Positions 1-10,934 of a stretch of 64,000 nucleotides of DNA are shown here, one piece after another (the first letter of the stretch is position 1; every line of letters starts with the position of its first letter). This stretch comes from Bidens hawaiensis (lineage: Eukaryota; Streptophyta; Magnoliopsida; Asterales; Asteraceae), in NCBI GenBank assembly GCA_021521415.1, contig JAIQDT010005470.1, positions 148,858 through 212,857 of the forward strand, in the 5' to 3' direction. The notes under the pieces are model-generated. The model made no database searches. It saw only the letters and a program-made list of their open reading frames with translations, and had not been told where the DNA came from. A program made the translations under genes and the position numbers.

Positions 1-711
1 CTATGCTTCTCCATATTTTGGCATCTTTTCATCTTAACATACTTCTCGAAACAAAACTTCCACTCGCTAAACCCCTCATGAGACAGCAGACGGGGCACGC
101 GAGTAGTGGTCCCCATTATGGAATCTAGTTCTTGATGAAGTGAAGCATTGGATGACCCGTTACATTTAATCAGTTGATCCATTTTAGTTTAATCATTCCA
201 AAAGTAATTTAATTCCAAAAATTCAAAAGTCCAATACACCAGGCCCAAATATGATGGATCAGGCTCAACTATGTTCACAGTCTGCATTGACCGAGAACAA
301 GAGTTGACCGAGAACTGAATACGTTGATCGAGAATCAAGGATGTTGACCGAGAACCAAGGAATGATGACCGAGAACCAAGGAAGTTGAGTGAGAACCAAG
401 GAATGTGGCCGAAAACCAAGGAATGTGGCCGAGAATTCTTAATACTGTCCGAAAATGATCAGATTACAAAAGTAACACTTGAAAGATTGGCCGAAAACCC
501 TCAAATCTACCCGAGAACTGATTATACTGGACGAGAACTGGAGAATCAGTTGAATTTTGTAACAACTAACTCCAAAGATAGCACAATATTTTACCAAAAC
601 AAAACCATTTCCTCTTCACCGATTAACAACTCGCCGGAAATACAACCAAACCACCAAACACTTAGATCTTGAATCCGTTGAAATCACAATAAAGAGCCTG
701 AATAGGTCAAA
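1..711 (-). mobile_element. Internal 5' region of a copia-type element (runs off window)
   Basis: This stretch lies just downstream, on the minus strand, of a copia LTR and its primer-binding site, so it should be the untranslated leader of that element. No gag-like protein can be read in it, and the short open frames here have no recognisable domain. Part of it is a tandem array of short units. The element leaves the window at base 1, so its coding part cannot be judged. Confidence 0.55.
296..450. repeat. Short tandem repeat array, unit about 20 bases
   Basis: Imperfect units of the form GACCGAGAACCAAGGAA recur about seven times with variable spacers of roughly 20 to 25 bases. The array sits in the leader of the minus-strand copia element. 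It opens a spurious reading frame on the plus strand (385-672), which is not taken as a gene. Confidence 0.75.
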
Positions 712-724
712 GGCTCTGATACCA
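712..724 (-). promoter_or_regulatory. Primer-binding site, initiator tRNA-Met type
   Basis: On the minus strand the bases read TGGTATCAGAGCC. This is the usual plant retrotransposon sequence complementary to the 3' end of initiator tRNA-Met. It starts two bases after the LTR end (TTACA), as expected for reverse-transcription priming. It fixes the element's orientation and its LTR boundary. Confidence 0.85.
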
Positions 725-726
725 AT

Positions 727-1099
727 TGTAAGTCCCAAAGACAGATCTTTCAATAGGATATCAACACACCTCAAAGATATTGCGGAATATATCGTAAGAT
801 GATTCAAGACAAATAAGCAAATACGTAAAGAACACAATGGGATGCTTCAAAACACACGTTATATAAACGTCGGGTGCTTAAGCCCTTGAGTACAATACTC
901 GTTTAGCCAACAACACAATGAACGACCAACCGAAACCCTGTACACATGTAATCTATATATAGGGAAGCTAAACAACCTAGCCCAACAAAGCCCAAAGCCC
1001 ACTGAGATCCATAAAGGATCTCGGTTTACATACCCAACCTAAAACACGAATTATATTAAATTATAACTAAGTACAAACCAACTAAAAGTAGACCCAACA
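727..1099 (-). mobile_element. Copia-type LTR, 373 bases
   Basis: On the minus strand the segment begins TGTTGGGTC and ends GGGACTTACA, giving the TG...CA ends of an LTR, and a tRNA-Met primer site follows two bases later. A TATA-like stretch lies inside it at 953-962. Upstream on the minus strand is a decayed accessory ORF of the kind that precedes the 3' LTR in the copia at 26853-32775. The LTR may therefore belong to a tandem array or to two elements sharing one LTR. No partner LTR is visible in the window. Confidence 0.75.
953..962 (-). promoter_or_regulatory. TATA box of the left copia LTR
   Basis: CTATATATAG lies about 225 bases before the LTR end on the minus strand, a usual place for the element promoter (the U3/R border). 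It is called from sequence only. Confidence 0.5.
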
Positions 1100-1139
1100 T
1101 GTTCTCCATACGACTGTCTAGGGACTGAGGTCATATTTC

Positions 1140-2225
1140 AACATCATCTTCATTATTAGAAATTAGTCCCTTCCCATTATCTTTCTTCTTTTTCTCATAG
1201 ATTTCATCTCCATTACCTTGAGGAAGAACGTTATCAGTGTCATCAAAAAAATTTTAATTCCAGATCCTCATCTCAAACTTTTATTTCCTCAGTCTCTAGA
1301 TTTAATCTCATCATCCACATCATGGTAAACACCATTTATACCATCAAAATTAACATTTTCAACATCATTATTATCATCATCTAAATCACCATCATTCTCA
1401 TTATTATCAAATCATCACCTTCATCACTTGAATCACCGTATAGTTTGCCTATTAAGTTAATAGCACTCTCCCCTTGTTTTGGTGAATCTGAGGGATTCTC
1501 AACCTCAACTTTGATCTTTTGAGCTTTTCAATTTCTTTGAATGCTTCTTCAAGATGTCTTTTAGTTCAAATTTTTCGTCAGCCAATTTCAAATTCTCCAT
1601 TTCTAGGTTCAAATTAGTGTTCATTAACTCAACATATACCTTTGCATTCACTGTACTTGAACTGGATTTGGCAGTTTCATTCTCCCCCTCAACATGAGAT
1701 GGGGATCTACCAACCCTTTCTTCAAAATTTTGCTCGTCTTCGGCATGTTCTTGTACTTGTGGTTGTGGAGGTATCGGAGGTTCTAGATAATTAGTTTCAA
1801 CTTGTGTTTGTGCTTGTTCTTGTTCAATTGGTTCAGTATCATCGTTCCCATTAACAACATTTTGAATAACTTCATCAATATTTTCAACAGCATTATCACC
1901 AACTCCATCATTACCACCATTTTGATTATCGTCATTGTCATTATCACTATCATTATCTTCAACTTCTTCATCAACATATACATTCTAAGGTTCTGTTTAT
2001 CCAAGAACATCAATGTTTGGATCCAACAACCATGGGAGCCCATCATATTCAACATTTTGATTAAAATGACTTGTAAGAACCAACCTTCTGATCATGTTGA
2101 ACACATTAGGATCTTGTAATACCAACACTTCTCCTTGTTTAGCCAAGTCAGGCAATTTAGAGTCCAGAATTATTTGTAAAGATCTTGGATACATTAGGAA
2201 TTTGTCTCTTTCAGATTTCAAGGAA
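1140..2225 (-). pseudogene. Decayed accessory ORF of a large copia element (copy 1)
   Basis: The minus strand first encodes a block containing FLMYPRSLQIILD and, 40 residues later, LPWLLDP. The second large ORF of the copia at 26853-31535 has the matching FLQYPRFLQIIFN and LPWLLNH at the same spacing. After a stop and a frame change comes an Asp/Asn-rich acidic tract, then a Pro/Gln-rich stretch, then a helical segment rich in Leu, Glu and Lys that may form a coiled coil. The same order of regions is seen in the other copy. The N-terminal part is missing: the sequence switches to Athila-like gag near 2230. No function is known to me; position before an LTR suggests an accessory or envelope-position protein. 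Confidence 0.6.
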
Positions 2226-2239
2226 TTTTAATTCCTAGG

Positions 2240-3760
2240 ACGAGCAGGAGTCTTCTTTGTGCCAACCTTTTTCTTCCCAACAACCTTCTCTGCCAGAGAC
2301 TCATCGTTTAACGCAGTACTTCATGGGACTCGCCTCTCTTGCGTCCTCACATAAGCCTCCATCGCTATATCCTCACCCACCAGACCTCGTCATCTACCAA
2401 CCGCTGCTCTTTATTGCCTCCTCTGCTATTGCGGGTTGTCACTGCTTTCAATTGTGCCTTCGGGTTAAATTTGGTGGTGCCAACAAATGATCCGACTTGC
2501 TTGTTAGGTAACATCTGCTTCATTAGCTCATCCATCTTTCGTTATATATCCAAGAATGATTACTGATTATTTAGTAATGTGTCGTGCTCATCCAGTCTCT
2601 AGTGTGTGCTCTGATCTCTGTCTATATGGTGATTAATCATCTTCGTTTGATTTGCTAAAAACTCTTTAAGACCCGAATCCATATTGATGCTCTTTCCTGA
2701 GCTCGAGTTAGCTGATTTTGCTCCTGCCTCTGCTGGAATTCCCGAGCATTACCTTTTAACCTCTAACCATAATTCGAGTTATTCCTCCATCCCGAATCTC
2801 CAGAGAAAAATTTGGGCCCCGATTGTGTTTACCTAAGAAATCCACCTGCTCCTGTTGATCGACCGAAAAATCAACACTACAGCATGCCATTCGCGGCAAA
2901 TTTCATATTTCTGAGCAATATTTTTAAAGTCCCTGATCTCTTTTTGCATTTCCTCAAGGGCAGCGACAGCTATGCATGTTTCATTGGTGACTTGATAAAG
3001 CCCTCTAGCGGAATAGGTGGTGGTTTTAGTGGCCTATCAGGTGGACGACTCTTGCTGCTCAGCTATCGTGAGACTATTAAACATCTCTGCACATCATCGA
3101 TATCCTTCTTCTTCGACATGTTTCCTCCTGCCGCAATATTAAATCTTCGCTCCACTTCAAAAGGTAGCATGTTATAAACTTTTTCGACTACGGCCCAATT
3201 AGACACCGTGTTTGGGGCATTTACTAAGCAGATTGTGGAACCTCTCCCAAACCAAAGAATAGGGCTCGTCAGATCATACCATTTACAAAGCAGATTGTGG
3301 AACCTCTTACAAAAAGAATAGATTTTATCACGAAGATGTGAAACTTTAGATGGTGGAAAATACTTCTTAAGAATTTGGCTTGTAGATTATCCAAGATGGT
3401 GAAAGAACCATGGGAAGATTTTCCAACCATAACAAGGCTTGACTAGATAGAGAGAACGAAAAAGATGAAGGTAGATGGAAACAGGAGTGATGTTGGAGAC
3501 ATGAAAATGTCAAAGATGCGAGTGAGTTTATTCAAATTTTACGGAGCATCATCGCCTTCAAGTCCATGGAATTGGGAAGAGTTGGTAATGGAGTTCATCA
3601 CGTTAGATAGAATCTGCCAGTTGGTTGCATCGGGCATCGCAGGGCGCGTGACGGCAGATCTTCTTCTTGTAACTTCCTCATTCGCTCTAGAATTAATAGT
3701 GCGCCTATGGGGGTTTGCATCACACATCTCTGAAGTAAGAGCGGGTAACGTGTATCTGCC
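2240..3760 (-). pseudogene. Athila-like Ty3/gypsy gag remnant
   Basis: Read on the minus strand with frameshifts, the segment shows the order of an Athila-type Gag. Near 3540-3640 there is QILSNVMNSI followed by FHGLEGDDAP. Near 3365-3400 is a piece resembling the 'LQAKFL' helix. Near 3230-3290 are WERFHNLLSKCPKHG and, after stops, a cysteine-containing region. Near 2430-2470 is FNPKAQLKAVTTR, like the end of Athila Gag. Many stops and small deletions separate these blocks, so it cannot be expressed as one protein. No matching pol is present: the remnant is cut at about 2230 by the accessory-ORF copy. The plus-strand open frame over 2812-3177 is only the antisense of this region. Confidence 0.6.
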
Positions 3761-4050
3761 TTTCGCCTAAAGCACATTTAATCTCTCGAAGCTCCCTTTG
3801 GCGCTCATGAAAATCTCTCTCGAGTTCATCAGATGTAGCAGACTCCGTTGGTCCTACTGAACGTGTGCCTCATATACACTAAAAAGCATATATAAACAAT
3901 GAGAACCCAAACTTATCCCTAAACACTCACGTTTTGATCAAGGAAAGATATAACAGATAAGGGAAACTATATATTTGAATATAATTGTAACTAATTGAAT
4001 CTAAAAACAAATACAAAAGCTAAAAGAATCTGGTTTTGTTATTGCCAAGT

Positions 4051-4071
4051 GTGTCCTTGTCAGCAATGCCA
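4051..4071 (-). promoter_or_regulatory. Possible decayed primer-binding site of the Athila-like element
   Basis: The minus strand resembles the Athila primer site (complementary to tRNA-Asp) with several substitutions, and reads TGGCATTGCTGACAAGGACA. It lies about 300 bases upstream of the gag remnant on the same strand, the expected order. The LTR that should precede it, above 4080, was not delimited. Confidence 0.35.
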
Positions 4072-4099
4072 ACAACTTGATGTGCCTGAGTGGTGTATA

Positions 4100-6837
4100 A
4101 ATTTTAGCAATTAAATGAGCAAACGCACCTATTAAAAAAACCTATAAAATCCTAAACCAGACCACTAATGACAATGGTACCCTTAGAATGTAGAAGAGCT
4201 AAAGGAAGTCCTGGAATAAGGAACCCAAGGTACACAATCGTATGACGAAACTATAACTAAAAGCTAGATGATTAATAATTTGAGAGAATTTGTTTTTATT
4301 GTCTATATTGTTTTTTAAAACTAATTAAGACTTAATCTAATTAATGAAATTAAATTATACTAGAAAAAGAATTACTAAATCTAACACTTTGGCAAATTCA
4401 AATAAGAGAAACGACTACTTAGGCAAGGAATCCATATTGTGACAACCTAGACTTACCGGTTACGGGACTTTTCTAAAGGAACCGAGATCTAAAGATACGA
4501 CACCCTAGGAAACCAAATGAATCCATGATCACTCTCCCAGTGTCATAAACACACGGTAAAAAATGAACATGCGCCTATTATCGAAATATATTCAACCATG
4601 TAATATGTGATACAAGATTCAAGCATTCAATCAGAAGTAGATATGCAATAAGCACGTCCTACAAACTTAAACAAATTTTTAATTAATAAAAATCCCAAAA
4701 CAAAACCAAAAAAATCCCGACTAAGTCCCAAACAATCAACAATTCTTCATCACAAGCCAATATAAGAATGGTTTTAGTCAATAATCGTGTCTAAGAGTAG
4801 CAAAACATCATACTTAATAGCAAACATGGTCTGATATAGCAAGTTTTGCATAGAATCAATTGAAACAAACCCGGTACTCGTCTTAGCAATCCAACGGGAA
4901 CACCAGTCTTGAATCTCATGAACCAGAATCTTCTCTTTCTTCAAAATCGCCCTAAGTAGTACGTTTTTGTGGCTGGAAGTATGTTGTGGCGTAATTGGAT
5001 TTAAAAAATCCTTAGATAGGTTTTTTGCAAAAAACTTATTTGACAAAAAAATCTATCGCGCGTCGCGGGGGTAGGGGTGGCATATCTTCTTTCCCCACGA
5101 TAATCCCCCGACAAAATTAGTTGGGGCTTGATTTTTGATATTTTGGATTCCCCCTCACACCGTGGGGGACATAGATACCCCACCCCCCCCCCCCCGGAAA
5201 CGTGTAGGAAGTCTTCTGCTCAAAATTTTATTTTTTTAATCTGTTTCAACTCGGATGTGTGCAATTTCATGTAAGAGCTGGTTTTCAGTCTTTTGCCTCG
5301 TTTTCAGCACCTTTCATGCACAGGCATCTGGACATACAAAAATGCGTAACTATATGCTAATTCTAAACATATAAACGTTATATTTTTAGCATGTTTTCTT
5401 ATTAAAACTAGTGCGAAAACGAATACGTGTTCCAACTCATCATTCCCATGGAAGAGTTCGCCGTTGAACCCCGTTTCAAGACTATTCTCACTTGAGAACT
5501 CTTTCTCCTCTAGGGGGTTCGACCATTAGCCGGATATAAACACTTCGTTGTCTATATAATGGATAGACCTTAATCCTGGGAGCATTTTCAGGAACTTCCT
5601 CTAGCTAGAAAGTTACTCAATGATGTTGTCGAAAAAGAACGAGCAAAAGGAGTCGCAATAAGGCTCGATTTTCAAGAAAAGCCTAGCATGACTCTTTCAC
5701 CTTTGCCTCCTCCCTTGACCCTAGGTTAACCCATTGAACCTTTGAGAAGTATTGCTATAGTAAACGCAGTTTCTCAACCTTAAAAGAGACCGGAGAATTA
5801 GACCTCATGCGGCTAACCGACCTTTGACAGCTCTAGCTGGTCATGAACATGCCACCCTCAGTTGCAGTTGAACCTAGGATTCAACCTTTTTTAGCAAAGG
5901 TATCGACACCTATGTCTAAAGGTTGTCAGATCCAACAAATAAAATAAACCTACTTGACACACTAAAAATAGTATGAATGATATTAAACTTCGTGACCTCA
6001 GGGATACAGATTAACTAAATTGTACCTAAAATGTTTCAAGTGCAGCTACAATTGGTATTAAGCAATGTTGTAAAAGTAGGTCTCCAAGGCCGAGTACTCC
6101 CCAAGTAATCGCTACAAGGTATGGCACTGAGGCGCCTTTAGTTAACTCTGTCTAGTTACTAAGAATCGATTATAGGTGGTCAACTTCAGCCAGAATCAAA
6201 TCTATTATGTCAATTTGAGCCGATTTTTCCTTAAAAAAATAAAACACAATTCCTATTTCTTTAATATTAAAGAACAAACATTGATTTTTTAATTAATGAT
6301 TAGAATGTTTTAAAAATAATTTAGTATTTAAAATACCAAATACTTTCCAAAATACCAAATAGTTTCCTAAGTTCTAAGATTTATGCTACATAGTTCCTTA
6401 AATATGCTCACACAGTTTACTAGCTTCAAATTTTATGCCCTTCATACTCTTAACAGAAATTATGTGTTTTTATTTCAACCCTTCTGTGTGTGTGTGTGTG
6501 TGTGCGTGCGCACGTGCGTGAGTGAAAGCATCATGGCCCCACCCCATTCCCCTTGAAGGGGCTTAAACCGGATAAAGCCCCCTCCCTTAAAGCTCTATCT
6601 ATAAAGTCCTGATGCGGTACTTGGACTTTACAAACCCCCTTACCACCCCCTATAAAGCTCACAACATCCAATCTTATGGTTGCACCCTCGCCACCTAAAA
6701 AATGGCTAAAATCCATGAAATTTTCACACCTCTAGAAGAGGCCATGTGCGTGGATGAAAGTACAAAACAACTAATTGTGTTAGGAGATTCATAATCAAAA
6801 TCTCGATATTAGTGTTCAAACCAACATGGTATGAAAT
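4100..6837. other. Non-coding stretch; no gene seen
   Basis: I find no credible protein on either strand. It may contain the LTR of the Athila-like remnant and other old repeats. Landmarks are a C-rich and G-rich patch at 5050-5200 with a run of 13 C at 5183-5195, an AT-rich part at 6230-6480, a TG dinucleotide run at 6485-6505 that passes into GTGC repeats, and a GC-richer block at 6530-6720 that resembles a small transposon but has no delimited ends. Confidence 0.5.
6485..6505. repeat. TG dinucleotide microsatellite
   Basis: About ten TG units, followed by alternating GTGC and CACGTGC sequence that could adopt unusual helical structure. It lies 330 bases left of the gypsy 5' LTR. Confidence 0.85.
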
Positions 6838-7569
6838 GTAACATCCTACTTTCGATAAGAATTAATTACATAAATTTGGTTTATTTTATACTGTGTCGTT
6901 TAGCGGTTTAAATAAATAAACCTATAGAAGGTGGGCTTGGACTTTAAAAGATGGAATAAGAGATGGTATGGGCCTTAGGTCCATGGGCTTAAGGAGTATA
7001 AATATCCCTTAAACCCCTAATCCTTTCCATTTTTAAACATCTCTACACCATAGCCTACACCATGAAAAACACACACAAACACCATCCTATAACCCGAGCC
7101 AAGATCCGAAGGCGAAAACCCGAACCCGTTGGTGCTTAAACGTATGTGACGAACCAAAACAACATCGAAACTAGACCTTGTTCGTAAACCGACCCGTTTA
7201 AGGTACGTTTATAATTAGAAATTGTTTATTTATGTTCGGATTCGTTTAATAATCCTAGATCTGAGTATATGTGGTAAAAAACGAATCCAACGAAACAAAA
7301 CCTACTGAAACTGGTTAATGTTTGATGGGTTAATTCGTGTATGAAGAAACCGTATGTATATATGTAACCGTCGCACCCTTTGAAACATAATATTTGGAAG
7401 GTTTGATTATTAGGGTTTGTAGGCGCCTTGATTCCGAGTTCATTGATACCTAAATCATGATGTTTCGTTAAGAATCGAAGGTTTAATTTTAGATCCGGTG
7501 TATGTTGACCAGTTCGTGTTCTTGACGATTTTGACTTAGCCTGGGTCAAAGTCTGGATAACAACTGTTG

Positions 7570-7890
7570 GTAATTCGTTATTACTAGTCACTCGTTACGC
7601 GGTCATAACGAATGGGACTCATTTGTGCGACTTGATAACGAATGAACCCTTTAATTCGTTATCTATCCATTCGTTATATTAAGATAACGAATCAAGTCCC
7701 ACCAAGATAACGAATTAGGCTAACGAACTAGGATAACGAATCAAATCATGTAAGATAACGAATCAGATAACGAAACAGGTGATTCGTTACTCCCTAATTC
7801 GCTAAGATAAGGTACCGAATCAGGCCATGTTCTGATAACAAATTAGACCATGAATCAGGCTATCTTCAGATAACGAATTAGGCTTAATTC
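7570..7890. repeat. ATAACGAAT repeat field, both orientations
   Basis: The motif ATAACGAAT or its complement ATTCGTTAT occurs roughly twenty times. Several pairs are inverted; at 7669-7692 two 9-base arms form a perfect inverted repeat around a 6-base loop. The same field recurs in the 3' LTR at about 14990-15300. Confidence 0.85.
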
Positions 7891-8529
7891 GTTATAGCAA
7901 ACAAGTGGGTTAAGTAGATAATAAATTAAAATCCTAATGAAAATGTGTTAAGAGAGTTAATGAAAATAAAATTTTTCCAAGCTGACCTGGCAACTTAACC
8001 CCGGCCAGGGGCTCTGATCCTTGGACCCCGCTAGTGGGCTGCCGCCCCTAGAACCCCGCTGCCAGGGGCGCTGTACCCGGACCCCCGTTCGTTGAGGGTT
8101 ATAATTAAACTAGAAACGCGATATGGGTAGTGATAGTTAATTGATACGTGTAATTGTTATATAGTTAGTCGCGCACAGCTAAAGAAAGGAATAAATATTA
8201 ACGGTGAACGAAACTGAGTTCAGGTGAGTTTCTAGCCCCATTTCCTTCTTATGTTTTCGGGGCTGTGTGCATACTCAATGTAAATGTTAATACACTTACC
8301 TTAAATGGTAATTGTATGTCTTAATGATGAATTTGATACTTACGTTTATATTATGAATGTATGCTTGACTGTACATGAACGATCTTCCGATATTGCACAC
8401 AACGTTAACAAAGGTATAGCGTAGCAAGTATGATATGAGTATGTGAAAGAAAGTAGGTATGAATATCGCATGTATGATATTATCAAATGTATGTATGAAT
8501 GTGATAATGATAATGATAAGAAAGGTAAT

Positions 8530-8765
8530 TTAAGGTTAAAGGGTTGCATACCCTAGCAATATATGCAAAGGTTAAAGGGTTGCATACCCTAATAATATAT
8601 GCGAAGGTTAAAGGGTTACATACCCCTAATAATATATGTGAAGGTTAAAGGGTTGCATACCCTAATAATATATGCGAAGATTACAGGGTTGCATACCCTA
8701 ATAATATATGCAAAGGTTACAGGGTTGCATACCCAAACAATATATGCAAAGGTTATAGGGCGTAA
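8530..8765. repeat. 36-base tandem array in the 5' LTR (about 6 units)
   Basis: Units start GGTTAAAGGGTTGCATACCC and end in a run like AATAATATATGCGAA, period 36 to 37. The core GGGTTGCATACCC is close to a palindrome. The 3' LTR carries about five units at 15937-16120, so unit number has changed since insertion. It encodes a spurious repeated peptide in the 3' LTR copy. Confidence 0.9.
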
Positions 8766-9210
8766 CGTTGTTTAAAACGTAATGTATGAATATGAAACAA
8801 AGAAGGTATGAAGGTAAGTAAGTATGTTACTAAAGAAAGTATGAAAGTATGAAGTAGGTACGAAAGTATGTAGTTATGAACGTGTTGTATGTTGTATGAT
8901 TCACTAGAACTCACTCAGCGTAGCTGACTTTTAGTATGCACGCAGGTGAGTAGAATGAGACAGCTGGCTTGAGCAGGGGCACATGGTAGAAGAATAAGAG
9001 GCTGGCAGCTGACGACTCATAGTGTTTTAATTGATGTTTTAATTTTGAAAGACAAGAATGGATGTTTAAAGACATGTTTATGAATTATGATGTAATGTTT
9101 AATGAAAGTTTTTATATTCCGCGAAAGTTTTAATTAACTCTGAAATTTAGAATTGTGTTTATGAGTAAATCCCATGTCCAAAGTAGGGCGCCGGTAACGA
9201 GACCTTACAA

Positions 9211-9626
9211 GTTTTTATTAGATCAAAGTTCGAGAGATTTAAGCATCCTACATGCTTAGACTCGAACAGAGAATGGGATATAAGTAAGAAAGGAAAGAAG
9301 ATGTCAGTTCAAGAAAGCCATGTGTCACTCAAGCAAGCTAAGTAAAGGTAAAGCATATGATTAATTTCTTGTGTAATGTAAGAATGTGTAATAAAGTTAG
9401 CTTAATTGCTAGAGATAGGAGTGTATGATTATGTGAATTATTTGAATGTTTAACAGTTAGAAGTAGAACTAGCACAAGTGGACTCACAAAGGGAAGTTTA
9501 TAGGACACGGAGAGTAACGTGATCAGCTAATCACAGCTGGCCATTGTTATTTCATGCTAGCCTGACTATCCTTGTTCTAAATAGTTCCTTGAGTGATGAT
9601 GTTTGTGTTTTCCCTTCCAGAATACG
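9211..9626 (+). other. Untranslated leader of gypsy element 1
   Basis: The stretch lies between the end of the 5' LTR and the likely gag start ATGGCTGGAGC at 9627. It holds no protein-coding frame of note. Confidence 0.5.
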
Positions 9627-10934
9627 ATGGCTGGAGCTAGGGCAACTGTTGGAATAGGATGGTCGCACTGGACGTCGTGGCAGGCCACGTACTGTCCGAC
9701 CACCGTCTGTAGAAAACAACTTCCAACACGGAAAATGAAGGAAGCACCGCTGGACGAAACCCAAGCAACAACGAAGGGTATAAACTTGACCCTGCAGTTT
9801 AAGCAACCATTGTCCAATCTGTAGCCATTGTTGTAAAGAACTTGACTCCTGAAGGGTCTGCAAGAAGCCATGGAAGAGCTGAGAAGTCTGGGGGAGAAGA
9901 GTAAGAAGGATGATGAGAGGGAGAAAGAGGAATCAAGTGTGGTTAAGTCGATGAAAGTCGATGATAGGAAAAGAGGCCGAGGTGGGTGCAACTATAAGTC
10001 TTTCAAAGGTTGTGACCCGCCGAAGCTAACTAGTCTGGGAGACGCAATCGCTACTCTCCAATGGATAACTGTGATGGAAAAGGTTATCCGAATCAGCAAA
10101 TGTCGTCCCAACCAAGCTGTGGGTTATGCTACCCAATATTTTGGTGATGAAGCCATGTACTGGTGGGAATCTGTTGAACAGAGGAAGAGTCGGGAAGAGA
10201 TTAAGGCAATGAGGTGGGATGATCTGAAAGAGTTGGTGATAGAAAAGGTTTTGTGCTGACGCCGAAGTTGAGAAGGCGGAGATGAAGTTCCTGAACTTGA
10301 AGGCGGGAAGGACGACACACCGAGAGTATAGCACAGAGTTCAACAGCATGTTTAGGTTGGTGCCCGATATGGTTAACACTAAGGCTAAAAGAACCAAGTG
10401 CTATGTGAGAAGATTGCCACAGAATGTTCGCATACTAGTCAGGGCGAATAAACCTGGTACTTTTGATTCTGTTGTCGAGCTCGCGGAGATGGTTTATGAA
10501 GACCTGGCTGTGGATGATGTTGTGGTGGGAGAAGAGAAGAAAGATAAGAATGAGTCACTCCTGTTAAACAACCCGGTACTCAATTGTGTAACCCTAAGAA
10601 CAAGCAGCCGAGAGTTTGAGAGAAGAGGTTGTGTAAGACCTGCGGGAAGATGCACGGTGGAGAGTGCAAGTGGGGTAAAGGATCTGATGTCTGTTATAAA
10701 TGTGGAAAGGCGCATGGAGGAGAGTTAAGAGTAGGGTCAAACGCCTGTTATAAGTGCGAAAAGGTGGGGCAATATGCTCATGAGTGCAGCGAGAAGCCGG
10801 CATGTTTCCGGTGTGGTAAGATGGGCCACATGGCCAGAGAGTGTACTGAAACTGGAGGAAGCGGGAAGAAGGATGCTGAACCATCAAGACCAAAGACCAG
10901 GACCTACATGTTGACCCAAGAGCAAGCCAAGTAG
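9627..10934 (+). pseudogene. Gag of gypsy element 1, frameshifted
   Basis: Gag would package the element RNA. A start at 9627 (ATGGCTGGAGC) fits the usual gypsy Gag opening, but the frame soon breaks. The capsid-like part reads at 9870-10256, including YFGDEAMYWWE. It then shifts frame to 10282-10620 (REYSTEFNSMFRLVPDMV) and back to 10629-10934. The last segment has CCHC zinc knuckles CYKCEKVGQYAHEC and CFRCGKMGHMAREC, plus a damaged upstream one. It ends in TAG at 10932. At least two frameshifts make it non-functional. Confidence 0.8.

Larger units (their letters stand above)
6838..9210 (+). mobile_element. 5' LTR of gypsy element 1 (about 2.37 kb)
   Basis: The LTR begins TGTAACATCC and ends near CCTTACA at 9210. 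From 6869 on it matches the second copy starting at about 14291 almost base for base, including the CTGTGTCGTTTAGCGG block and the internal repeat arrays. After 9210 the sequence TATTAGATCAAAG stands where a tRNA-Met primer site is expected, so the primer site is decayed or absent. The LTR holds a two-orientation AACGAAT repeat field, a GC-rich patch at 7985-8095, a GGTGAGTTTCT/hairpin module at 8222-8264 and a 36-base tandem array. Confidence 0.8.

Noticed and set aside
385..672. 95-codon open frame on the plus strand
   Set aside because: It is created by the short tandem array and leader of the minus-strand copia and has no recognisable domain.
2812..3177. 121-codon open frame on the plus strand
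   Set aside because: It is antisense to the Athila-like gag remnant, which reads with conserved motifs on the minus strand.
8534..8760. Telomere-like repeats (CCCTAA in each unit)
   Set aside because: The heptamer CCCTAAA is not repeated in tandem; it occurs once per 36-base unit by chance.
8530..8765. CRISPR-like array
   Set aside because: Units are directly adjacent with no unique spacers, and the host is a plant. It is a tandem repeat in an LTR.
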